Shown here piece by piece: positions 14,868 to 21,354 of a DNA stretch of 23,495 nucleotides. The translations under genes were made by a program, and so were the position numbers. The stretch is taken from positions 1 to 23,495 of the IMG/VR virus record IMGVR_UViG_3300047491_000332, one strand, 5' to 3'. Origin of the DNA: a virus. The notes under the pieces were generated by a model that was not told the DNA's origin, made no database searches, and worked only from the letters and a program-made list of their open reading frames with translations. How positions within the stretch are numbered: position 1 is the stretch's first letter; each line of letters opens with the position of its first letter.

Positions 14868-15209
14868 TTACTGACCCATGCCAATCAAATCTGCGTGACC
14901 AGGAATAATAACTCCGTGAGTAACGAGATTAAGACTATTAGCAAAACGAGCACACACCGCAAGAAGCGTAAACTCGTCGTTTGTGTTGATAGTACCGGTT
15001 AGTTTAATCACGTTAGGATTAGCTACGCCAATACCAATGAAAGGAGATGCAGAACCATCAACGCCACCCATGGGTTTCAGGATTTCTGGATCTTCCAAGG
15101 TTACAACAACACTACCGACAGTAATGTCAGCAGCACCACGCACCACAACCACGCCCATCTGCTCAAGGTTGCGTTGCATCTTATCCAAAATAAACTTCTC
15201 GTTCGCCAT
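14868..15209 (-). CDS. Small head protein, 113 aa (decoration or head-associated)
   Basis: ATG 15209 (MANEKFILDKMQ) is chosen over the upstream ATG 15242 because AAGGAG stands 7 bases before it. A short N-terminal helix is followed by beta-like sequence (VVVVRGAADITVGSVVVTLEDPEIL, NVIKLTGTINTNDEFTLLAV) and Gly-rich turns. The size and location between protease and scaffold fit a small head-decoration or internal capsid protein. No catalytic residues are seen. It is preceded by one of the longest non-coding leaders in the window, so a promoter for the scaffold and capsid genes is likely there. Confidence 0.7.
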   Translation of the reverse strand: MANEKFILDKMQRNLEQMGVVVVRGAADITVGSVVVTLEDPEILKPMGGVDGSASPFIGIGVANPNVIKLTGTINTNDEFTLLAVCARFANSLNLVTHGVIIPGHADLIGMGQ

Positions 15210-15388
15210 GTCTCTTCTCCTTCTAGTTAAATTGATAGACACGTAGATTAACTCTATCAGAGTTCACTAGTTAAACACAAGCGTTGATTTTACTACAGTT
15301 TTAACTTGTGCCGCTAGTTACCCCAACAGCTATGGTTATACCTACTTTACTTATTATGTTTACTTTAGAGATTTGGTGGGATTTTTAG
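15210..15388 (-). promoter_or_regulatory. Leader before the head genes with GTATAAC element and repeats
   Basis: The spacer between protease and small head gene holds a GTATAAC element (TATAAC at 15335-15340, minus strand), three copies of TAACTAG (two as TTTAACTAG), and an imperfect stem built from ACTAG...CACAAG and CTTGTG...CTAGT. A smaller stem, AACTC-TGATA-GAGTT, lies at 15250-15264. No -35 and no ORF of note are seen. It probably drives the small head protein, scaffold and MCP genes, but the exact start is unknown. Confidence 0.4.
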
Positions 15389-16243
15389 TTACTCTTTAGT
15401 AAAGAACTTAGCCAACGTATCAAATGGGTATGCTTTACTACAATGACGACATCTTACTTGATACCTCATATAGATGTTACTTTTACCACAACTTGGACAC
15501 TCTATCTCTCTATTTTTAAGACCACTATCTAGTGCTTCTGTTTGAAGAACTTGTCCACCTGTTTTATCTGTAGGTGAACCACCACCGAATCCAGCTGTTA
15601 ATGCTTTTGCTAAATCTTTTATCTTCTCTACGTTAGAGCGAATTTTAGTTTCAGATAAAACATCTGCAACCTCAATAAACGATGGGACATCGTCTCTAGC
15701 GAAAGGAACAAGTGATTTTATAAGTGCTTCGTCGGCTGCTGGATTTAAAGATTTTTTTAAATTAAGACCTTCGACTAGTGTTGCGTTGTTAGCTGGAACA
15801 AACGTAAGAGCTACACCCTTAAGTTTAGTCCTCTTTAATAGAGATTCATCTTTTTCACCGCGCTCAACTATGCCACCTTCTACAGAGGCCTTTAACTTAA
15901 GTGGAGAGTCATCTTTATGTTGGTGTCTTAGGATTGCTGCTGTTGCTTTAGCGGAGCGATGATCGCCATCGTCATCGTACAGTTTTCCCTTGACATAAAT
16001 ATATGGGGCTTTCACTTTATTCCAAAAATAAGTTTGACGCTCATCTGAGCAGTCTTCTGGTCCAAAGATTTTCTTAGCAAAAGTAATGCGCCCTAAGACA
16101 TCTGGCAACTTATTAGAGTGATTATCGTTAAGGTAACCGCGACCCGCTTCAAGCTCAGAAATATCGCATCCCTTAACGTCAAGTATTTCACCTTGAACAT
16201 CACGAAGTTGACTACCAGCTATCATATCTATTTCTGTAGACAT
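15389..16243 (-). CDS. Prohead maturation protease with MCP-like segment and C-terminal zinc ribbon
   Basis: The frame opens at 16261, but ATG 16243 (MSTEIDMIAG) has GAGGAG 7 bases upstream, made of the last codons of the HNH gene. Residues 14-160 fit the herpesvirus/HK97-type serine protease fold: LNDNHSNKLPDVLGRI holds candidate catalytic His42, LKLKASVEGG holds candidate Ser120, and LKGVALTFVPANNATLVE is the usual last strand region. It would cleave scaffold and MCP N-termini during head maturation. Residues 213-243 (KALTAGFGGG ... QTEALDSGLK) match MCP residues 28-59. Residues 249-268 form a C4 zinc ribbon (CPSC ... CRHC). Both additions lie beyond the protease domain. The position two genes before the scaffold supports the call; catalytic residues are inferred from family patterns. 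Confidence 0.8.
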   Translation of the reverse strand: MSTEIDMIAGSQLRDVQGEILDVKGCDISELEAGRGYLNDNHSNKLPDVLGRITFAKKIFGPEDCSDERQTYFWNKVKAPYIYVKGKLYDDDGDHRSAKATAAILRHQHKDDSPLKLKASVEGGIVERGEKDESLLKRTKLKGVALTFVPANNATLVEGLNLKKSLNPAADEALIKSLVPFARDDVPSFIEVADVLSETKIRSNVEKIKDLAKALTAGFGGGSPTDKTGGQVLQTEALDSGLKNREIECPSCGKSNIYMRYQVRCRHCSKAYPFDTLAKFFTKE

Positions 16244-16247
16244 TATA

Positions 16248-16829
16248 TTACTCCTCTTCAAATTCTATTGTATCAGGAGTCCACTTTCCGCTTTTTGATC
16301 TATTCTCTTGAAACCACAATGGTTGTAAATTAGTGTAATGATTCGCATCTTTTAAACTTTGACTGTTATTCCAATCAAATGCTGCTAATGGTTTTACATG
16401 ATCTATTTCCCATCCATTTTTTCCATAGTTGTCCCATGACATTCCAGGTTGAAACTTTGACTCTAAGTATTTAATAAGTTCATCTTTAGAGCATCCTAGT
16501 GCTTCTTCTATGTGTTTAGCTTGCGTTTTATTCATTCCTCTCTCTTTTAAAAACATCTTAAATCTATAAGAAATATTTCTAACTATATGATACTCTTTAG
16601 GTTGAGAATATCTCCATTTATTTTGTTGAGCTGTAACCTTATCTCTATTCTTCTTTCCCCATTCTCTTTGATATTCAGCAAACTCTTCATTATGTTCCTT
16701 ATGCCAAGAAGCAATACGTTTATTGTTACACTCCTTACATGACGAGTATAAACCATCTTTTTTCTTTTTATCTTTAATAAATTCTGTTATATCTTTAGTC
16801 TTGTGACACTTTGAGCATTCTTTTTGCAT
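16248..16829 (-). CDS. HNH homing endonuclease with N-terminal zinc finger
   Basis: ATG 16829 (MQKECSKCHK) is chosen with GAGG 5 bases upstream; the frame extends two codons further to a GTG. Residues 5-34 form a C4 zinc finger (C5, C8, C31, C34), typical of phage HNH proteins. A basic helical linker follows. Residues 108-128 read EEALGCSKDELIKYLESKF, the usual helix before the core, then SWDNYGKNGWEIDHVKPL (D143, H144), N167 in TNLQPLW and N176. It is inserted directly upstream of the protease and its last codons form the protease SD. Its own start region lies in an inverted repeat containing a TATAAT element. AT-rich compared with the capsid gene. Confidence 0.92.
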   Translation of the reverse strand: MQKECSKCHKTKDITEFIKDKKKKDGLYSSCKECNNKRIASWHKEHNEEFAEYQREWGKKNRDKVTAQQNKWRYSQPKEYHIVRNISYRFKMFLKERGMNKTQAKHIEEALGCSKDELIKYLESKFQPGMSWDNYGKNGWEIDHVKPLAAFDWNNSQSLKDANHYTNLQPLWFQENRSKSGKWTPDTIEFEEE

Positions 16830-16865
16830 AACCACCTCGTTTTAAGACGATTATACTGTGGTTAT
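16828..16865 (-). promoter_or_regulatory. SD-trapping hairpin with internal -10 element (HNH gene)
   Basis: Minus strand ATAACCAC and GTGGTTAT form a perfect 8-bp stem (16858-16865 with 16828-16835), with an inner TCGT/ACGA stem. GAGG and the ATG lie in or beside the right arm. TATAAT at 16850-16855 sits in the loop; RNA starting near 16843 would lose the left arm and free the SD. Confidence 0.55.
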
Positions 16866-16869
16866 CATC

Positions 16870-17157
16870 TCACCAAAAAATGCGGGTAGGTATAGTTTTT
16901 CCGTGAATTTTGAATAAACCTTGACCAGTTTGAGCTCTCTGAATATAAGAGGCCTCTAACCTTTTTTCTATAGATTCTTCTGGTTCACCACCCTGTAGTG
17001 CAGATAAAAAATCATCCGCACTGAAACCTAAACCCTCTTCTAGCTGGTCTTGGTCTTCGGTGTCACTATCTGAAATGGATTGTTCTTGATCGTCGTCTGC
17101 GATAGCTTCGCTTAACTTACGAATTGCCTCTAATTCATTCGCAGTATATCGTTTCAT
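16870..17157 (-). CDS. Hypothetical acidic protein, 95 aa
   Basis: ATG 17157 (MKRYTANELE) is preferred to the TTG two codons upstream because AGGAG lies 6 bases before it. Residues 5-20 are a helix, residues 21-45 are very acidic (DDDQEQSISDSDTEDQDQLEEG), and the C-terminal part is mixed (SIEKRLEASYIQRAQ, KIHGKTIPTRIFW). It overlaps the end of the upstream HTH gene by 23 bases, so the two are probably coupled. A GTATAAT sequence lies at 17181-17187 within that gene. No family is recognised. Confidence 0.7.
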   Translation of the reverse strand: MKRYTANELEAIRKLSEAIADDDQEQSISDSDTEDQDQLEEGLGFSADDFLSALQGGEPEESIEKRLEASYIQRAQTGQGLFKIHGKTIPTRIFW

Positions 17158-17551
17158 CTTCAACTCCTAACCTATCGTCAATTATACGACCGCCATCTAG
17201 TTCCTTCTTTATTTCTACTACGAATTTAGCTGACTGAAGTTTCTCAGTTGCAGCGTCGGCGGTCTTTTTCACTGTATCGACCGATAGATTTAGGAGAGCA
17301 GCTATTTCTGCATCATTTTTAGGGGATTCTGAGAGGAATTTAGCTTCGTACACAAACCAGCAGTAACATGACATCTGGTCTTGTATGGCCCAAGCGCATG
17401 GCGTTGCTGTTTCTTCTTCCTCAGGGGTTGGCTCACGACCTAAAGAGCGCATCCACTTTAGACGCTTAACAGCAAGTGGACACCAGTGATCTGGTAGCGA
17501 CTTGAGTTTACGTGGGCATCTATTTTGAAAGCGCTCTTCTAAATCAGACAC
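17135..17551 (-). CDS. Cys-rich protein with sigma-region-4-like HTH, 138 aa
   Basis: The frame is open from a TTG at 17587; I prefer GTG 17551 (MSDLEERFQN) because GAGG lies 5 bases upstream, overlapping the end of the previous gene. Alternative upstream GTG and TTG starts cannot be excluded. Residues 12-64 hold five cysteines (RCPRK, HWCPLAVKRLKWM, ATPCAWAIQDQMSCYCWF), suggesting a zinc or iron-sulphur site. Residues 79-106 read NDAEIAALLNLSVDTVKKTADAATEKL, a helix-turn-helix of the sigma region 4 type ('EIA..l.iS..TVk'). Such a protein could bind DNA and RNA polymerase. It lies between portal/kinase and head genes. A late transcription factor role is inference. Confidence 0.7.
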   Translation of the reverse strand: MSDLEERFQNRCPRKLKSLPDHWCPLAVKRLKWMRSLGREPTPEEEETATPCAWAIQDQMSCYCWFVYEAKFLSESPKNDAEIAALLNLSVDTVKKTADAATEKLQSAKFVVEIKKELDGGRIIDDRLGVEDETIYCE

Positions 17552-17558
17552 ATAAACC

Positions 17559-18122
17559 TCATTCTGCTGGTTTAACACGGACACCAAGTAGTGTTACTAC
17601 GTGTTTAACCCCACTAAGTTGTACTTCAACAACATCACCGACAGTTTTATTTATCAACCCATCGATCAGTTCTTTACTTCCAGTTTCACTTAAAAGAACC
17701 TTAGATCTAAAAATACCTTTATCTTCTGCTTCGTCTGGAGTCTTTGAGGTTATGATCACTACATCTGAAGCTGATGTCACTGTGTTAGCCTCTTGAAAAC
17801 CATTATCGATGTCGTCTTTTTCCGAGGCCTTAGTCCAATCCTCAAGTTTCATTGAATCCGAAATCTTTGCTACATCTTCTGCGTTTACGTTTAACAATTT
17901 CTGTGTAGCAAGGAAACGGTATTGAAAGTCATTGAACATACCGGTAAGATTTTTTGCCTCTCCACCGAGATTAACTAGGTTGTCCATAAGCTGCTTAAGC
18001 ATAGCCTGATTGATACGCATGGCCATGTTTAAATTCTCAGTTTGCTTTTTAAGTGCCTCTATCTCTTGTTCTAGTGTTTTAACATCTTTGTTTGTGTTTC
18101 TAATTTCTTGCGTAATTTTCAT
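17559..18122 (-). CDS. Coiled-coil protein with small beta C-terminal domain, 187 aa
   Basis: Start ATG 18122 (MKITQEIRNT) with AGGAGG 4 bases upstream. Residues 5-60 form a long coiled coil (DVKTLEQEIEALKKQTENLNMAMRI). Residues 60-115 are mixed helix. Residues 120-182 look like a compact beta domain with FKBP/GreA-like phrasing (SKELIDGLINKTVGDVVEVQLS ... VTLLGV), but the likeness is weak. It overlaps nothing important downstream; the HTH gene starts within a few bases of its stop. No function can be assigned; an assembly chaperone is one possibility. Confidence 0.7.
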   Translation of the reverse strand: MKITQEIRNTNKDVKTLEQEIEALKKQTENLNMAMRINQAMLKQLMDNLVNLGGEAKNLTGMFNDFQYRFLATQKLLNVNAEDVAKISDSMKLEDWTKASEKDDIDNGFQEANTVTSASDVVIITSKTPDEAEDKGIFRSKVLLSETGSKELIDGLINKTVGDVVEVQLSGVKHVVTLLGVRVKPAE

Positions 18123-18134
18123 GTGTCCTCCTAA

Positions 18135-18401
18135 TTATTTATAAAGATCTGTCTTAATTAAACTACCTAAATATGAAATATGTTTTCTTCTATACTCTTT
18201 TACAGGGATATTTTCTGGACGATGTTTAAGGATACAGTCACGAGCAGGTATTGGATTAGTTTTTAATGTTAAACCCTCTACATCTGTCAAGAGTAAATAA
18301 AAAGGTTCCGAATTACACCAAACCTCAACAACCCTCATATCACATTCACCAAGCACATTGATAACTGTCACGATATCACCAACCTTAAAGGTATTTTTCA
18401 C
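18135..18401 (-). CDS. Hypothetical small SH3/KOW-like protein, 88 aa
   Basis: Start GTG 18401 (MKNTFKVGDIVTV) with GGAGG 5 bases upstream. FKVGDIVTVINVLGECDMRVVEVW and FYLLLTDVEGL outline a small beta barrel of the SH3/KOW kind, often found in ribosomal, polymerase-associated and virion proteins. The C-terminal part is basic (KEYRRKHISYLGSLIKTDLYK). It sits 12 bases before the coiled-coil gene and 16 after the kinase gene, as part of one transcription unit. The domain call is from hydrophobic pattern only. Confidence 0.65.
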   Translation of the reverse strand: MKNTFKVGDIVTVINVLGECDMRVVEVWCNSEPFYLLLTDVEGLTLKTNPIPARDCILKHRPENIPVKEYRRKHISYLGSLIKTDLYK

Positions 18402-18417
18402 TTACTCCTCCAGTTCA

Positions 18418-19236
18418 TTACTTTTTCTTGTGGGCCTGTTTGATGAGTGTCTTAAGGAAAAGAATCTCGTCTTCTGAGAATACAGAGGGATTAGGTGTTG
18501 TCATACCTATTAAATTAGAAAGTTCACTGTTTAAAAATGTCCGTATCTTATTCTCAATGACATCGTAAAAGTTACCCTTTTTCTTAATAATCCTGGTTGA
18601 CAAAATATCATTGATGGTGTTAGCCTGTAGGAGGCGTTTCTGTTCTGGTGTTAAATCTGTTTCTACTGCCTTTTTAAGCTCAACAGTCTTAATGTCTTCT
18701 GTTTTTTCAGCCACCTTCTCTTCTATAGAGGGTGCTTCTACCGCCTGTGCTTCGGGTGGTTTCACGTAGTCTAAAAGTGTGTGTTTCACGAAGCTATATT
18801 TATAGACAAGCGTAGCATTGTAAAGTCTACCAGCTTGTATAAACTGAACCTTTGTAAGCGGTTCTTTATTCTGTACACATCGATTCCAGTGTTCTTCTGT
18901 GTTTGGGTCATGCATTAGGACATATTGTGTATCGTTTTGCTGCTCGATTTCCTTAAGAACTTCAAAATCTTCTTCAGATAACTGAGGTGGACGATTGTAA
19001 ACGTGACTCCATATTAATTCACCGTAAGCAGATCTATCCCAAAAAACGTCTTTACCTGTTTTAGAAACGTACAGTTCAATCATCTCGTCTAAATAACTAG
19101 GGCCACTGTAGCCAGGTTGGCTGTACTTCTTATCTGGAGCAGATAAGTGAATGACTTCGTATCCTTGTTGTTTGTATATCTCTGCTACAGTTGACTTGCC
19201 AGAACGGTCTAAACCTTCGCAAATAATCCAAGTCAT
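18418..19236 (-). CDS. Thymidylate/deoxynucleoside kinase-like protein with C-terminal extension, 272 aa
   Basis: Start ATG 19236 (MTWIICEGLD) with GAGG 6 bases upstream. Residues 3-16 (IICEGLDRSGKSTV) are a Walker A of the thymidylate kinase group ('EGxDgsGKsT'). FWDRSAYGELIW at 65-76 carries the DR(S) motif of nucleotide-binding kinases of this group. QYVLMHD is a core strand. After a Pro/Ala/Glu linker (160-192), residues 192-270 add a helical domain (LTPEQKRLLQANTINDIL ... YDVIENKIRTFLNSELSNLIG ... SEDEILFLKTLI), absent from standard kinases. The enzyme would phosphorylate a (deoxy)nucleotide with ATP; substrate is not clear. The gene lies between the portal and small genes. An inverted repeat covers its SD. 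Confidence 0.8.
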   Translation of the reverse strand: MTWIICEGLDRSGKSTVAEIYKQQGYEVIHLSAPDKKYSQPGYSGPSYLDEMIELYVSKTGKDVFWDRSAYGELIWSHVYNRPPQLSEEDFEVLKEIEQQNDTQYVLMHDPNTEEHWNRCVQNKEPLTKVQFIQAGRLYNATLVYKYSFVKHTLLDYVKPPEAQAVEAPSIEEKVAEKTEDIKTVELKKAVETDLTPEQKRLLQANTINDILSTRIIKKKGNFYDVIENKIRTFLNSELSNLIGMTTPNPSVFSEDEILFLKTLIKQAHKKK

Positions 19237-19242
19237 ATTATG

Positions 19243-19292
19243 CCTCGTTTGATTTTATAGATTTACAGGTATTTTATACAAAATCAAACGAG
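19243..19292 (-). promoter_or_regulatory. 13-bp inverted repeat covering the kinase SD, with internal -10 element
   Basis: Minus strand CTCGTTTGATTTT (19280-19292) and AAAATCAAACGAG (19244-19256) pair perfectly across a 23-base loop. The GAG of the kinase SD (GAGG) is in the right arm. GTATAAA (19273-19279) lies in the loop, so RNA starting near 19266 would lack the left arm. No T-run follows, so a terminator is unlikely. Confidence 0.55.
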
Positions 19293-19301
19293 ATAACAGT
19301 C

Positions 19302-21221
19302 TTATTCTTTGTCGTCTTTAGCATAGACATTTATTGGGTTTGCTATGACTTTGCCACCTATGTTAGTAGAACCAGTAGCACCAGCTTCTTTTGCTATATC
19401 TTGTAATGATCTTGGTGGTTGTCCCGCTGCTACAGCTAAGCGAGCGTGCTCACTTCTTGTTGTAGCAACCTCGTGATCGTGTTTCTCTTGTTCGCGGGCC
19501 TCTTGTTGTTGCTGTAATTGGTTTTGCTGTTCCATCTGTTGTTGTTGCATGGCCTCTTGTTTCTTCATATTGCTAATCGTTAATAGCATTTGCTGCCACG
19601 ATGCAAACATTGAGTCGCCTGGGATATACTGAAGTTCCGGTCGTTGTGAAGCCCCAACATCACCAAAAAAGGTTTCACGAATTTCACCGCGGGTCATGTT
19701 CTTTTCAACCATAGCCCAGAATGACTGATTAAGTGGTAACTTAGCAACCGGATGATCTATTTCTTTCTTCTCTTCCCAGCGAAGCAGATCATTCATGGAT
19801 GCAAAGGTTGTCATTTGACCCTGACGAAGTGCTAAATCTGTTTGAGCTGTTTCATCAGTATAGCCGAAAAATTTAAACCTATACTTTTGAGCAAAAACAG
19901 GGTTAAGAACTGGAACTATGTCGTTGTTTATGACATCTTCAATAAACATTAAAATAGGAATAAGTCCGCGTTCCCTGGAGTAAGTTATCTTAAACTGACC
20001 AGACTCTTTAGCTTGAGCAGCACCACGACCATTAGCAGATGTCAAATAGTCTAAACCAACCTCAATAGGGTCAATTTGGAATTGAGAGCAGATTGACCTC
20101 ATAATATGGGAGTTGAAGTTGATATACTCCATTTCGCGAGCACTACCGCTCATGGGTATCCATTGGACTTCATCTAGACCAGAAACAATCGGGGTTCGCC
20201 ATGCATTGTTTGAACCAGAAATTGTGTTATAAAACTGGCGCCTAAACGAGGCTAAAGAGTTCTGTGTAACCGTCCCCTTTAAGTGTAAAATTCCGCGAGC
20301 AGCGTAGCCATGGGTAAAGTAGTTAGAGTTATATGCTTCTACATTGAGATGGTTGGTAATCATAATAACAGCTTGCTCAACCATCGATATAGAGTAACCG
20401 TTAGAATCTGGGAAATTCTTTGGATTAAAGAGTCGGAAAACCAAGTCCTCATCACCAAATGCGGCTAATGTCCGACCATCAACAGACATTTGAACGTACT
20501 TGTAATATTCGATTGGCGGTTCGTTAAGTTGACCGTCACCTGTTGGGTCGTTATCTGATCGTTTGCGTTTATACTGCGTATTAGCTGTTTTAACCTGTTC
20601 AGACATAACATCACGGTTTACAGTTGGATTGACACGATACACTGTTTCAGCTGTCAATGGACGAAAACGGTGCAGCGTTCCACCTCGTGTTAAAACCTTT
20701 TCTATAGCTACATGCCCAAAGGTTAAAGCATCTGCGGTTACAAGTTTAACGAAGTCACCAAAAATCATTTCTTCGCCTTTTGGTGTACCGTCTAATCTAC
20801 CGCAGTTAGATATAAAATCTTGAAGTTGTTTTATGTTGATGTTATCTTCATCTGAAAGTTCTGAATTATCTGTTTTAATGAAACGAAACCCCATGTCGTA
20901 CTTCTTCTCTTGAGGACGAGAGAAGCGTAGAACAGTATCGCCACGTATCTGTAGGATGGTATTTACGAGCCAGTCGCGTATTGTGATATCGCGTAGGGTT
21001 TTGTTAGCAATACGGTTTGTTTTACCCTTAGTCAAAAAGAAACCGCTGCTAGTCTGATCGTAGTAGGGATCAGTTAGAATTGCCTTGCTTTGAATGAGTT
21101 CAGCTTTATCCTCTGTTTTAGCTTCTTTTGTTGGGTTCTCTAATTCAGACCACGTCATCTTAGTAACGTCATCTTTTACTGAATCAATAATTGATTTTTT
21201 AAGGTCTTCAATCCAGCCCAT
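19302..21221 (-). CDS. Portal protein, 639 aa
   Basis: Start ATG 21221 (MGWIEDLKKSII) with AGGAG 6 bases upstream. The portal is the dodecameric ring through which DNA enters and leaves the head. The gene follows the terminase and has the size of large phage portals. Consistent with the family: TLRDITIRDWLVNTILQIRG in the N-terminal wing, GRTLAAFGDEDLVFRLFNPKNF in the middle, EAYNSNYFTHGYAARGILHLKG and QFQIDPIEVGLDYLTSANGRGAAQAKESGQ, phrases typical of phage portals. The C-terminus (about 550-585) is Gln-rich (QQQQMEQQNQLQQQQEA) and then basic/acidic, probably flexible. A stem-loop lies just after the gene. I identify it by gene order plus these phrases. Confidence 0.85.
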   Translation of the reverse strand: MGWIEDLKKSIIDSVKDDVTKMTWSELENPTKEAKTEDKAELIQSKAILTDPYYDQTSSGFFLTKGKTNRIANKTLRDITIRDWLVNTILQIRGDTVLRFSRPQEKKYDMGFRFIKTDNSELSDEDNINIKQLQDFISNCGRLDGTPKGEEMIFGDFVKLVTADALTFGHVAIEKVLTRGGTLHRFRPLTAETVYRVNPTVNRDVMSEQVKTANTQYKRKRSDNDPTGDGQLNEPPIEYYKYVQMSVDGRTLAAFGDEDLVFRLFNPKNFPDSNGYSISMVEQAVIMITNHLNVEAYNSNYFTHGYAARGILHLKGTVTQNSLASFRRQFYNTISGSNNAWRTPIVSGLDEVQWIPMSGSAREMEYINFNSHIMRSICSQFQIDPIEVGLDYLTSANGRGAAQAKESGQFKITYSRERGLIPILMFIEDVINNDIVPVLNPVFAQKYRFKFFGYTDETAQTDLALRQGQMTTFASMNDLLRWEEKKEIDHPVAKLPLNQSFWAMVEKNMTRGEIRETFFGDVGASQRPELQYIPGDSMFASWQQMLLTISNMKKQEAMQQQQMEQQNQLQQQQEAREQEKHDHEVATTRSEHARLAVAAGQPPRSLQDIAKEAGATGSTNIGGKVIANPINVYAKDDKE

Positions 21222-21354
21222 GTTGTTCTCCTGAAACAGTATGTGGTTTTATTCTACTCTATCCAACTACGATTAAGTAAAATAATGCACATCTCTTCCG
21301 ATTCGTTAGTTCTTCTTTATCTTTTTCCATTATCAACCTAACATAAAGATAATA
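21222..21354 (-). promoter_or_regulatory. Terminase-portal spacer with GTAGAAT element
   Basis: This 133-base spacer holds GTAGAAT on the minus strand (TAGAAT at 21251-21256), a -10-like element that would serve the portal gene with a leader of about 20 bases. A possible 23-codon frame (21259-21330, starting MEKDKEEL) has only a weak upstream AGG and is not called a gene. Confidence 0.3.

Noticed and set aside
14369-15002. Plus-strand frames rich in Phe, Leu and Ser that look like membrane proteins
   Set aside because: They are the antisense of the Glu/Lys-rich scaffold-like gene; GAA/GAG/AAG codons read backwards as Phe, Leu and Ser.
19243-19292. The 13-bp inverted repeat as terminator of the genes upstream
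   Set aside because: No T-run follows on the minus strand and the kinase SD overlaps the stem.
21259-21330. A 23-codon minus-strand frame in the terminase-portal spacer
   Set aside because: Weak SD, no recognisable sequence and chance length.
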